DNA of 5,400 bases, from contig CAMWRO010000207.1 of the NCBI GenBank assembly GCA_947176615.1, positions 1 to 5,400 on the forward strand, given 5' to 3'. The notes beneath the pieces are model-generated. The model was not told where the DNA came from. It saw only the letters and a program-made list of their open reading frames with translations, and made no database searches. This stretch comes from an uncultured Porphyromonadaceae bacterium. Its GTDB lineage: Bacteria; Bacteroidota; Bacteroidia; Bacteroidales; Muribaculaceae. Positions 1-5,400 of the stretch are shown here, piece after piece. The position numbers and the translations under genes are program-made. Within the stretch, counting starts at the first letter, position 1. Each line of letters starts with the position of its first letter.

Positions 1-305
1 CCATACCATCCGATACCGCTCATGTGGGTGAAACTGAACCCTTCGATAGTCTTGTGGTGATAGGAATAACCGGGGCCGTTGTCACCTCCCGTATGGGTAT
101 CGGGACTAAGCTGCACGAGGCCGAGCGGCGTACACACTCCGGGGAAAGTCTTGCCGAGTTCGTTGACGTCGCCGCGTCCCCCTTCGTCGGCAGTAGTGGC
201 CCCGATCATGGGATTGACATAATCGACCGCGTCACGCGCCTGAACCGCGGCTGTCACTGTCGCAGCCATCGCAGCTGCCAATATCACGATATTTCTCTTT
301 TTCAT
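1..305 (-). CDS. GH92 family alpha-mannosidase, secreted (N-terminal fragment)
   Basis: This is the first 101 codons of a gene that runs off the left edge of the window; it starts at the ATG complementary to 303-305. Residues 1-23 form a signal peptide (MKKR, a hydrophobic run, then AVQA before RDAVDYV), with no lipobox Cys. The mature start matches the GH92 N-terminal beta-sandwich pattern: YVNPMIG (29-35), GKTFPGVCTPLGLVQLSPDT (51-70), GYSYHH (79-84) and IEGFSFTHMSG (87-97). GH92 enzymes are calcium-dependent, inverting exo-alpha-mannosidases acting on N-glycans or mannans in the periplasm or at the surface, and are abundant in gut Bacteroidetes. Full members are usually over 700 residues, so the catalytic half is not seen and linkage specificity cannot be judged. 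It is divergent from the gene at 508. The family call is strong; the substrate is inference. Confidence 0.9.
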   Translation of the reverse strand, partial: MKKRNIVILAAAMAATVTAAVQARDAVDYVNPMIGATTADEGGRGDVNELGKTFPGVCTPLGLVQLSPDTHTGGDNGPGYSYHHKTIEGFSFTHMSGIGWY

Positions 306-325
306 AAAAAACAGTTTTCCTTTTA

Positions 326-333
326 CAAAATTA
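326..333 (-). promoter_or_regulatory. Putative -7 box of the GH92 gene
   Basis: The minus strand reads TAATTTTG, an exact match to the Bacteroidetes -7 consensus TAnnTTTG, with 20 nt between the box and the ATG. No TTTG lies at the usual 19-21 nt upstream; the nearest (complement of 360-363) is 26 nt away, so the -33 element is weak or absent. The short leader contains AAAAGGAAAAC about 10 nt before the ATG, a purine-rich stretch that could help ribosome binding. Confidence 0.45.
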
Positions 334-365
334 ACACTAACCCCCTCTCCGCATCCTCACAAATG

Positions 366-398
366 CATCAAAATAGACCACATTTACATCAAAATGTG
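366..398. repeat. Direct repeat and small inverted repeat in the divergent promoter region
   Basis: The 9-mer CATCAAAAT occurs at 366-374 and 387-395, exactly 21 bp (about two helical turns) apart. Overlapping the second copy is an inverted repeat: CACATTT at 379-385 and AAATGTG at 392-398, with a 6-nt spacer. The segment lies between the two divergent promoters, where a regulator could act on either gene. The repeats are seen directly; a role as operator is inference, and AT-rich DNA produces such repeats by chance fairly often. Confidence 0.35.
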
Positions 399-469
399 TC
401 TGTTTCGTGACCGATTCAGCACACATTTGAAACAGAATTGCCATATTAGTCACAATCCGGTTAAAATTG

Positions 470-500
470 TTGTAAAATCGGGTACATCCATCTACTTTTG
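470..500 (+). promoter_or_regulatory. Bacteroidetes-type promoter of the double-DTG protein gene
   Basis: TACTTTTG at 493-500 is an exact TAnnTTTG -7 box. A TTG at 470-472 (second half of TTGTTG, 467-472) lies 20 nt upstream, matching the -33 element in sequence and spacing. The box ends only 7 nt before the ATG at 508, so the predicted transcript start is about 0-5 nt from the start codon. This also argues against the in-frame upstream ATG at 394, since translation from there would have to begin before the promoter. Confidence 0.65.
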
Positions 501-507
501 CAGCATT

Positions 508-1572
508 ATGAGACGAAAACTACTTCTGACATCCACAATAACGGTAGCTGTTATCGCCATCCTTTTCGGGCTAATCTGCTCTCTCAGTTCCCAGACGAGC
601 CTTGCAATAGACCATCCTGACGGCCCTATCTGCACCGTCCCCGTATCGGGACCGCAACTGACGGTCGAAGTCGTGCCCGGACTGAAATTCAAGCTTGACA
701 CCGGCAGCGACGTCAGCACAATAACAACCGCCGACCTTGCCATCCTCGACTCACTCGGTTACAAGGCATCCGAGTCGTTTTACATCTCGCCGGGCCGCGA
801 CGGGCGAGGCGACACCCGCGTCGAGACAAAACGCTACACCGTGTCGATTCCTGTCGGGGAATACTCCTTCGTGGCCGACTCGCTCGGCACATTGACCGCG
901 TCACCGACAGGCCGCATCATCAACGTAATCCGCAACATAGACTTTGTCCCGTCCCACACTGAAATATCAGTGCTCGGCATCGACTTTCTCGAACAATTCA
1001 AGATGGAGTTCAACTACACCGACAAGTCTCTGTCGCTCTACAGGCAAATTCCCGAAGGATACCAGAAGATTACAGACATCGAGACCTCATCGTCGCCCAT
1101 CGACAAGATAATGCTCGGAAACCGCTATTACCTGACGATTAAGACCGAGCGGAAACGCGACCGCTATTTCATCGACACCGGCATCCGCAACGCCCGCATC
1201 AAACTCCCGGCCCGCGAAAGCTACCGCAGTCACCGCGACCTCTCTGACACGGTAATTATATCGGCCAGAGGCCAGTTTCCCGGCAAAATCGACAAGAACG
1301 CATGGCTGATTTTCGGCGACCGCGCGGGATCTTACCAAGTATGCTACTATGACAACGACGAGGAGGAATATGCCATCAATCCTCTCAATCTTTTTGACCA
1401 AGACCTCATCCTCGACTTCAAAGGCAACGCCCTCCTGCTGCGTCCCTACAGCAATCAGGGCCACAACCGTCACTCGGTATCGCTGTCATCTATAAAAGGT
1501 GTCAGTCCGCAGCTCGTCGACGGACTTATCGAAGAAATGAAAGCCGACCTGCTTGAAACCGGCAACAAATGA
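508..1572 (+). CDS. Retropepsin-like aspartyl protease family protein with two DTG lobes
   Basis: A 354-residue protein. Residues 1-33 are a basic start (MRRK) plus a hydrophobic segment (about 8-25), acting as signal peptide or membrane anchor; Cys24 follows Ile, so it is a poor lipobox. Lobe 1 (about 42-180) has the catalytic-type motif LDTGSDVSTI (Asp64) and later VLGIDFL (155-161) followed by FKMEFNYTDKSLSLY, the usual closing strands of bacterial retropepsin-like domains. Lobe 2 (about 195-314) repeats the plan with FIDTGIRNARIKL (Asp223) and NPLNLFDQDLILDF (291-304), but the hydrophobic-hydrophobic-Gly motif is replaced by INP and the residue after DTG is Ile, so this half looks degenerate. 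A tail of about 40 residues follows. Known relatives are aspartic peptidases or pseudo-enzymes of the cell envelope. Start 508 is preferred over 394 because it gives a signal sequence directly after a promoter. Family fair; activity and substrate unknown. Confidence 0.72.
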   Translation: MRRKLLLTSTITVAVIAILFGLICSLSSQTSLAIDHPDGPICTVPVSGPQLTVEVVPGLKFKLDTGSDVSTITTADLAILDSLGYKASESFYISPGRDGRGDTRVETKRYTVSIPVGEYSFVADSLGTLTASPTGRIINVIRNIDFVPSHTEISVLGIDFLEQFKMEFNYTDKSLSLYRQIPEGYQKITDIETSSSPIDKIMLGNRYYLTIKTERKRDRYFIDTGIRNARIKLPARESYRSHRDLSDTVIISARGQFPGKIDKNAWLIFGDRAGSYQVCYYDNDEEEYAINPLNLFDQDLILDFKGNALLLRPYSNQGHNRHSVSLSSIKGVSPQLVDGLIEEMKADLLETGNK

Positions 1573-1591
1573 CCACGACCACAAAAGACAA

Positions 1592-1627
1592 CAGGCGGCC
1601 TCGGAATGTTTTCTCCGAGGCCGCCTG
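1592..1627. terminator. Bidirectional intrinsic terminator between converging genes
   Basis: Arms 1592-1605 and 1614-1627 are perfect 14-bp complements, GC-rich, with an 8-nt loop. On the plus strand the hairpin is followed by CTATTTTAT; on the minus strand it is followed by TTGTCTTTTG. It sits 19 nt after the stop of the double-DTG gene and 27 nt after the stop of the amylase gene, so it can end both transcripts. The T-tracts are modest, being interrupted on both sides. Confidence 0.85.
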
Positions 1628-1654
1628 CTATTTTATAGAATTGACACTAACCGG

Positions 1655-3097
1655 TCAACGGTCTACATACACGCGGTATTCACCGGGGTTGAGCGATGCG
1701 GGAAACTCTGACGCCTCACCGGCAAAGAAATCGACAGTCGTGGCATCAGCCTCGGGGGCATTTCCTGCATATTTGATTTCCTGCGGCGCGGAGCCGAGGT
1801 TGGCAAACACGATGACGCGTGAATTGTCCTTTTCACGCGAGAAGATATAAAGGTCGGGGCTCTCGGTCATGTAGCGCACCATTTCGCCGCCGTCCTCTCC
1901 AGCGAGGAGAGCTTTCTGTGTATGTTTCAAGTGATTGAGTTTCTTGTAGAAATCAAAGTACTTGTTGCGGGGTTCCCACTCGGGAGCCTTGTCCTTGACA
2001 AAGAATTCAAGGGCGCGGTCGAGGCCCGTCTCCTGTCCCGTATAGATGAGCGGCATTCCGGGGAGGGTGTAGCTCAATACGGCAAACGCGTCGGTGAGAT
2101 TGCCGAGGCGCTCAAACTCGGTTCCCTCCCACGAGTTGAGGTCATGGTTGGTAATCATGTTCATCAGATAGGTGTCGCGGGGATATTCAGCCGCCTGCGA
2201 GGCAAGCAGCGAGTCGATGTCGGCAGCGTGACGGACAGGGAAAGTGCGCATCTCACCGTTGGCGTTCTTGAAACTGTACTGCCCCGAAGTGGCGGCAATC
2301 TCGCTGAACAGGTCTTTCATCGGCCAGTTATAACCCATGTCAAAACCGTTTTTCTGCAAAGCGGGGGCACTTGCCTCGGCAAGCATGAACAGGTCAGGCT
2401 TGACAGCCTGAAGCTGCGGACGGGCCTCGTCCCAGAAATCGACAGGCACTTCCATTGCCACGTCGCAGCGGAAACCGTCGACTCCCACCTCGGTAAGCCA
2501 GAACTTGAACGCGTCAATCATTGCGGCGCGGAGCTCGGGGTTGGAGTAGTCAAACTTGTAGACATCGGTCCAGTCATAGGGGCCATACATATTGCCGAGC
2601 GAATCCTTGGCATACCAGTCGGGGTGCTGTTCCACCCACGCGTTGTCACATCCCGAGTGATTGGGAACCCAGTCGAGGATGACCTTCATCCCGAGGTCGT
2701 GGGCCTTTTTGACAGTCTCTTTGAACTGCTCGATGGTGCCAAACTCGGGGTTGAATGCCTTGTAGTCCCTGACGGCGTAATAGCTGCCCAGCTCACCCTT
2801 GCGGTTCTTCTCGCTGATGGGATAAACAGGCATGAACCACAGGATGTCGACACCGAGGTCTTTCAGGCGCGGCAGCTGGGAATCAAATGCCGTGATTGTG
2901 CCCGAGTCGGTAAACTGGCGCACGTTTACCTCATAGATGACCGCGTTGCGCGACCAGTCGGGGTGAGTCACTGTGGTGAATGTTGAGTCGCGGCCCGCAT
3001 CGGCGGCAGCATCGCTCTTTTTCGCCCCCGAGCCGCACGAAACGGCCACTGCTGCGACAACCGCCGCAGCCGCGAGGCTCAGAAATAATCTCTTCAT
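1655..3097 (-). CDS. Alpha-amylase family (GH13) lipoprotein
   Basis: A 480-residue protein. Residues 1-20 are a lipoprotein signal ending AVSC, with Cys21 the expected lipidated residue. The following residues (GSGAKKSDA) lack the acidic run of the Bacteroidetes surface-export signal, so a periplasm-facing position is favoured (inference). The TIM barrel begins at VIYEVNVRQF (53-62). GH13 conserved regions are intact: DWVPNH (142-147), GFRCDVAME (208-216, nucleophile Asp212), MLAEA (238-242, acid/base Glu241) and ITNHD (315-319, transition-state stabiliser Asp319). Domain B after strand 3 is short (about 148-185), and residues about 400-480 form a C-terminal beta domain. It should hydrolyse alpha-1,4 glucans or maltooligosaccharides with retention; exact specificity within GH13 cannot be read. 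No SusC/D neighbours are visible, so I do not call it susG. It has its own promoter at 3308-3339, separated from the gene by an inverted-repeat element. Confidence 0.93.
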   Translation of the reverse strand: MKRLFLSLAAAAVVAAVAVSCGSGAKKSDAAADAGRDSTFTTVTHPDWSRNAVIYEVNVRQFTDSGTITAFDSQLPRLKDLGVDILWFMPVYPISEKNRKGELGSYYAVRDYKAFNPEFGTIEQFKETVKKAHDLGMKVILDWVPNHSGCDNAWVEQHPDWYAKDSLGNMYGPYDWTDVYKFDYSNPELRAAMIDAFKFWLTEVGVDGFRCDVAMEVPVDFWDEARPQLQAVKPDLFMLAEASAPALQKNGFDMGYNWPMKDLFSEIAATSGQYSFKNANGEMRTFPVRHAADIDSLLASQAAEYPRDTYLMNMITNHDLNSWEGTEFERLGNLTDAFAVLSYTLPGMPLIYTGQETGLDRALEFFVKDKAPEWEPRNKYFDFYKKLNHLKHTQKALLAGEDGGEMVRYMTESPDLYIFSREKDNSRVIVFANLGSAPQEIKYAGNAPEADATTVDFFAGEASEFPASLNPGEYRVYVDR

Positions 3098-3131
3098 GGA
3101 ATTAATTGGAATAGTTTAAGTTGATATTTGC

Positions 3132-3296
3132 AAGTGAGTGTCAGAAATTATTTAATGTATTGCAGTGAGTGATATGTAGAATGATTTTGGACTTGCGAAG
3201 AAGGCGCATAGCCGTAGCTCTGTAACAGATGAGCAAGACTGAAAGCATCTTCATTGCGCTCGCTTGAATCCATTAAATAATTTCTGACACTCACTT
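3132..3296. repeat. 165-bp element with 26-bp perfect inverted terminal repeats (MITE-like)
   Basis: Positions 3132-3157 (starting AAGTGAGTG, ending ATTTAATG) are the exact reverse complement of 3271-3296, with 113 nt between the arms. The octamer AGTGAGTG recurs at 3164-3171 just inside the left arm. It lies in the roughly 320-bp gap between the amylase and M48 genes, between the amylase promoter and its ATG, so it should be transcribed as part of the leader. On the minus strand a 41-codon ORF (3148-3273, starting MDSSERNEDAF, ending HSLQYIK) has its ATG in one arm and its TAA in the other; a second 37-codon frame (3141-3254, starting MKMLSVLL) overlaps it. I recognise neither product. Arm length and total size fit a non-autonomous transposable element or an intergenic repeat family, but no target-site duplication is visible. 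A structured RNA is the alternative. No T-tract follows either arm, so it is not a terminator. Confidence 0.75.
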
Positions 3297-3307
3297 AATA
3301 ACGGAGA

Positions 3308-3339
3308 CAAATATACAAAAACCTCTCCATATCAACAAA
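3308..3339 (-). promoter_or_regulatory. Promoter of the amylase gene
   Basis: On the minus strand TTTG (complement of 3336-3339), a 20-nt spacer, then TATATTTG (complement of 3308-3315) match both Bacteroidetes promoter elements at consensus spacing. It points at the amylase gene, whose ATG is about 210 nt downstream, with the inverted-repeat element in between. I see no other TAnnTTTG match closer to the ATG on this strand. Confidence 0.7.
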
Positions 3340-3360
3340 TTATTTTGACCGGCGACACAT

Positions 3361-3392
3361 AAAAAAGGCCGCCTGCCGTCATGGCGGGCGAC
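3361..3392 (-). terminator. Intrinsic terminator of the sufB-M48 operon
   Basis: On the minus strand, 24 nt after the M48 stop codon, arms 3383-3392 and 3368-3377 form a 10-bp GC-rich stem with one C-A mismatch, one G-U pair and a 5-nt loop, followed by CTTTTTT (complement of 3361-3367). The position and T-run fit rho-independent termination of the leftward operon. It shares the 11-mer AGGCCGCCTGC with the terminator at 1592-1627. Confidence 0.82.
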
Positions 3393-3416
3393 CCGTTGGA
3401 TTAGTTGTAGCGTGTA

Positions 3417-4217
3417 TTACTCGGCGGCAGGTGCGGCGATACCCTCTTTGGTAGCACGTTCTTCCATGCGCTTGATGCGGCTGTCAAGATCGGGGTGGGT
3501 CGAGAACAGCTGGTTGAGCTTGCTGTCTTTTTTGGCACCGGCATCCTCTTGGAGCTTTTTCAGTTTCTTGAACGACAATGCCATCGCCCACGGGTTCTTG
3601 CCGTGACTCTTGAGGAACTCATAGCCGTAGTCATCGGCGCCGCGTTCCTGTTTCTGCGAATAGTTGGCGCTGACAAGAGCCTCGCCGAGACTGCCGAGCT
3701 GCGACTCGGTCAGAGCTGCGGCTGTGTCGCCGGTTGAGGCGATGCCGTCTTTCAGTGCCGAGGTCAGGAGGGCCTGCTTGAATGCTTTCTTGGAATCTTT
3801 GTGGGCCACATGGCCGATTTCATGGCCGATTACACCGAGCAGCTCGTCATCGCTCATGATGTCCATCAGAGACGAGAACACGCGGATGCTGCCGTCGGCA
3901 CAAGCGAAGGCATTCACGTCAATCACATGATACACCTTGAAATTCAGCGGAATCCCCTCGACATCGGTCAGGCCGTCAGTGAGTTTGGTGAGACGCACGA
4001 CGTAGGGGTCATCGGCGGGAAGCACGGGATTGTGCTCGTCCATCCAGTCGATATATTCTTTCACATAAGCCGCCATCTGGGCATCGGTCAGCGTAACAGC
4101 CTGAGCGGCTTTTCCCAGACCGTTGAGAACTTTCCCTGCCTTGAACTGTGCCGACGCGGGTATTGCCGCGATAAGGCACATCAATGAAAACACTAATGCT
4201 TTTAATGAATTTTTCAT
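3417..4217 (-). CDS. Secreted M48 family zinc metalloprotease
   Basis: A 266-residue protein. Residues 1-23 are a signal peptide ending ASA before Gln24; Cys14 lies inside the hydrophobic core and is not a convincing lipobox. The M48 domain spans about 65-255: FACADGSIRVFSSLMD (104-119, the strand and helix before the active site), HEIGH at 132-136 (zinc ligands His132 and His136, catalytic Glu133), the third ligand Glu191 in QERGADDYG, and STHPDLDSRIKRM (239-251), the conserved THP-x4-R segment of periplasmic members such as E. coli BepA and LoiP. No TPR repeats follow, so it is a minimal protease-only form closer to LoiP. The expected role is quality control or processing of envelope proteins in the periplasm; the target is unknown. 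It is last in its operon, starting 29 nt after the small membrane protein and ending before a clear terminator. No TAnnTTTG box is visible in that gap. Confidence 0.92.
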   Translation of the reverse strand: MKNSLKALVFSLMCLIAAIPASAQFKAGKVLNGLGKAAQAVTLTDAQMAAYVKEYIDWMDEHNPVLPADDPYVVRLTKLTDGLTDVEGIPLNFKVYHVIDVNAFACADGSIRVFSSLMDIMSDDELLGVIGHEIGHVAHKDSKKAFKQALLTSALKDGIASTGDTAAALTESQLGSLGEALVSANYSQKQERGADDYGYEFLKSHGKNPWAMALSFKKLKKLQEDAGAKKDSKLNQLFSTHPDLDSRIKRMEERATKEGIAAPAAE

Positions 4218-4246
4218 GACTGTAAATAATGTTATTATGGTGATTG

Positions 4247-4621
4247 TTATTTTGATTTTCGATTGTAGCGGTAGACGGTATCACCCCAAAACCTCACGGT
4301 CGAGGTCACTTTGATACGCTTTCCGCGCTTGAGGCGGATATATTCGTCAAGTGTCCCGACCTCGACCATCCCGTGAGGGCCGTCGGGACGCTCGAACCAC
4401 ACCCGGTAATGACTGTAGGTGTGGCGCTGGTAAGCCTTGCGCCCGTAGGTCTTGGTCTGGTCGATGCGTTTCGACGTGACCGTGACGGTCAGCTCCTCGC
4501 GACTCTTTACCGGCCCGAACCAGTCGAGCAGGTAATATCCCGCAATCAAGGCCAGCACAATAGCGGCAATCAAGGCCGCGATATTAAGTCCGCGGCTCGT
4601 CTTACCTCTTTTTCCCTGCAT
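4247..4621 (-). CDS. Small single-pass membrane protein, unknown function
   Basis: A 124-residue protein. A basic N-terminus (MQGKRGKTSRG) precedes one transmembrane helix at about 14-34 (AALIAAIVLALIAGYYLLDW), then a roughly 90-residue, beta-rich, very basic domain with TVTVTSKRID (45-54), YRVWFERPDGPHGMVEV (72-88), a YIRLKRGKRIKV stretch and an aromatic C-terminus. The order of a helix followed by a VxSKR strand, a Y-x-V-x-F-x-x-x-DG hairpin and a Y-x-x-L-x-x-G turn resembles DUF2500/DUF3592-type membrane proteins; this is pattern resemblance only. By the positive-inside rule the N-terminus should be cytoplasmic and the domain periplasmic. Its ATG is 6 nt after the sufB stop, which implies co-transcription and perhaps coupled translation. 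That and the uninterrupted frame support it as a real gene despite the unknown function. Confidence 0.75.
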   Translation of the reverse strand: MQGKRGKTSRGLNIAALIAAIVLALIAGYYLLDWFGPVKSREELTVTVTSKRIDQTKTYGRKAYQRHTYSHYRVWFERPDGPHGMVEVGTLDEYIRLKRGKRIKVTSTVRFWGDTVYRYNRKSK

Positions 4622-4627
4622 AACGCG

Positions 4628-5400
4628 TCAGCCTACCGATCCTTCAAGTGTTATCGACAATAGTTTCTGTGCCTCGACGGCAAACTCCATCGGGAGCTTG
4701 GCCATTACCTCCTTGGCATATCCGTTGACAATCAGCCCGACGGCCTCCTCGGTGGGGATGCCGCGCTGGTTGCAATAGAAAATCTGGTCTTCGGAAATCT
4801 TGGACGTGGTGGCCTCGTGTTCCACAATCGCGGTATCGTTCATCACGTCAATGTAAGGGAAGGTGTGGGCGCCGCAGTCGGATCCCATCAGCAGACTGTC
4901 ACACTGGGTGTAGTTGCGGCATCCGTCGGCATTGGGAACCACCTTGACAAGGCCGCGGTAGGAGTTTTGAGAGTGGCCCGCCGAGATACCCTTGGAGACG
5001 ATGGTCGAGCGGGTGTTGCGGCCGAGATGAATCATCTTGGTACCGGTATCGGCCTGCTGGTAATTATTGGTGACGGCAACCGAGTAGAACTCCCCTACGG
5101 CACCCTCGCCCGCGAGGACACACGACGGATATTTCCACGTTATGGCCGACCCGGTCTCGACCTGCGTCCACGACAGCTTGGAATAATCGCCGCGACACAG
5201 GCCGCGCTTGGTCACGAAGTTATAGATGCCGCCGTTGCCGTCACGGTCGCCCGCATACCAGTTCTGAACGGTCGAATATTTTACCTCGGCACGGTCCTCG
5301 ACCACGATTTCCACGATCGCGGCATGAAGCTGGTTCTCGTCACGCATCGGGGCGGTGCACCCTTCGAGATAGCTGACGTAGGATTCATCGTCGGCCCCAA
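4628..5400 (-). CDS. sufB: SufB, Fe-S cluster scaffold subunit (C-terminal part)
   Basis: The last 256 residues are visible; the N-terminal part lies beyond the right edge, and the frame stays open to 5400 (SYLEGCTAPMRDENQLHAA), so the Met at 5345-5347 is internal. SufB, with SufC (ATPase) and SufD, forms the cytosolic SufBC2D scaffold that builds Fe-S clusters and hands them to carriers. Signatures include CRGDYSKLSWTQVETGSAIT, the beta-helix core, GHSQNSYRGLVK, NYTQCDSLLMG and VEHEATTSKI, and the typical ending EAQKLLSITLEGSVG. The Cys at codon 4901-4903 and the Glu at 4814-4816 align with E. coli SufB Cys405 and Glu434, implicated in cluster assembly, so the protein looks functional. The next gene downstream is not sufC but the small membrane protein; sufC, sufD and sufS may lie upstream or elsewhere. 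Confidence 0.97.
   Translation of the reverse strand, partial: GADDESYVSYLEGCTAPMRDENQLHAAIVEIVVEDRAEVKYSTVQNWYAGDRDGNGGIYNFVTKRGLCRGDYSKLSWTQVETGSAITWKYPSCVLAGEGAVGEFYSVAVTNNYQQADTGTKMIHLGRNTRSTIVSKGISAGHSQNSYRGLVKVVPNADGCRNYTQCDSLLMGSDCGAHTFPYIDVMNDTAIVEHEATTSKISEDQIFYCNQRGIPTEEAVGLIVNGYAKEVMAKLPMEFAVEAQKLLSITLEGSVG

Noticed and set aside
394..507. N-terminal extension of the double-DTG protein from the ATG at 394
   Set aside because: The extension lacks signal character, covers the promoter at 470-500, and the signal sequence begins exactly at the ATG at 508.
508..610. Lipoprotein signal at Cys24 of the double-DTG protein
   Set aside because: The residues before Cys are G-L-I, and Ile at -1 does not fit the lipobox, which needs Gly, Ala or Ser there.
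1922..2986. Long plus-strand open frame of 354 codons opposite the amylase gene
   Set aside because: It is antisense to a GH13 gene with intact catalytic motifs; the product has no signal, domain or promoter and arises from the GC-rich codon pattern of the opposite strand.
1655..3097. Amylase as a SusG-type surface enzyme of a polysaccharide utilisation locus
   Set aside because: No SusC, SusD or Sus regulator is in the window and the residues after the lipidated Cys lack the acidic surface-export signal.
3181..3225. Plus-strand 14-codon frame (MILDLRRRR...) inside the inverted-repeat element
   Set aside because: Too short and without promoter or family support; expected by chance.
3132..3296. 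Inverted repeat as a transcription terminator or CRISPR unit
   Set aside because: The arms are 113 nt apart with no T-tract after either side, and there is a single inverted pair rather than regularly spaced direct repeats.
3124..3314. Outer 7-bp match ATATTTG (3124-3130) and CAAATAT (3308-3314) as an extension of the inverted repeat or a target-site duplication
   Set aside because: It is inverted rather than direct, unevenly spaced from the arms (1 versus 11 nt), and its right copy is explained by the amylase -7 box. No direct duplication borders the arms.

Overview
The window looks like a chromosomal stretch of a Bacteroidales gut or host-associated bacterium, perhaps Muribaculaceae-like (family-level placement is inference). 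The evidence is three exact TAnnTTTG promoter boxes, two of them with a TTG or TTTG -33 element 20 nt upstream; no obvious Shine-Dalgarno sequences; a secreted GH92 glycosidase and a lipoprotein GH13 amylase; and a SufB of the usual bacterial type. Coding DNA is moderately GC-rich, and the intergenic DNA is AT-rich.

Layout, left to right. (1) 1-305, minus: the N-terminal 101 residues of a secreted GH92 alpha-mannosidase, running off the left edge. (2) 306-507: a divergent promoter region with a 9-bp direct repeat at 21-bp spacing and a small inverted repeat. (3) 508-1572, plus: a membrane-anchored or secreted protein with two retropepsin-like halves, each with a DTG motif, apparently read from a promoter only 7 nt from its ATG. 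(4) 1592-1627: a perfect 14-bp hairpin that can terminate both converging genes. (5) 1655-3097, minus: a GH13 alpha-amylase-family lipoprotein with all catalytic residues. (6) 3098-3416: an intergenic region with a well-formed amylase promoter (3308-3339), a 165-bp element with 26-bp perfect inverted terminal arms between promoter and gene, and the terminator of the next operon (3361-3392). (7) 3417-5400, minus: a likely operon of sufB (partial), a small membrane protein, and a periplasmic M48 metalloprotease, with gaps of 6 and 29 nt.

The genes mix envelope functions (glycan degradation, two proteases of different catalytic class, a small membrane protein) with Fe-S cluster assembly. GH92 and GH13 suggest use of mannose-containing glycans and alpha-glucans, but no SusC/SusD pair is visible, so a polysaccharide utilisation locus cannot be claimed. 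The items most worth a second look are the inverted-repeat element in the amylase leader, whose 41-codon ORF has its start and stop inside the two arms; the double-DTG protein; and the near-leaderless promoter. I see no clear sign of a large new system such as a defence or conjugative cluster.
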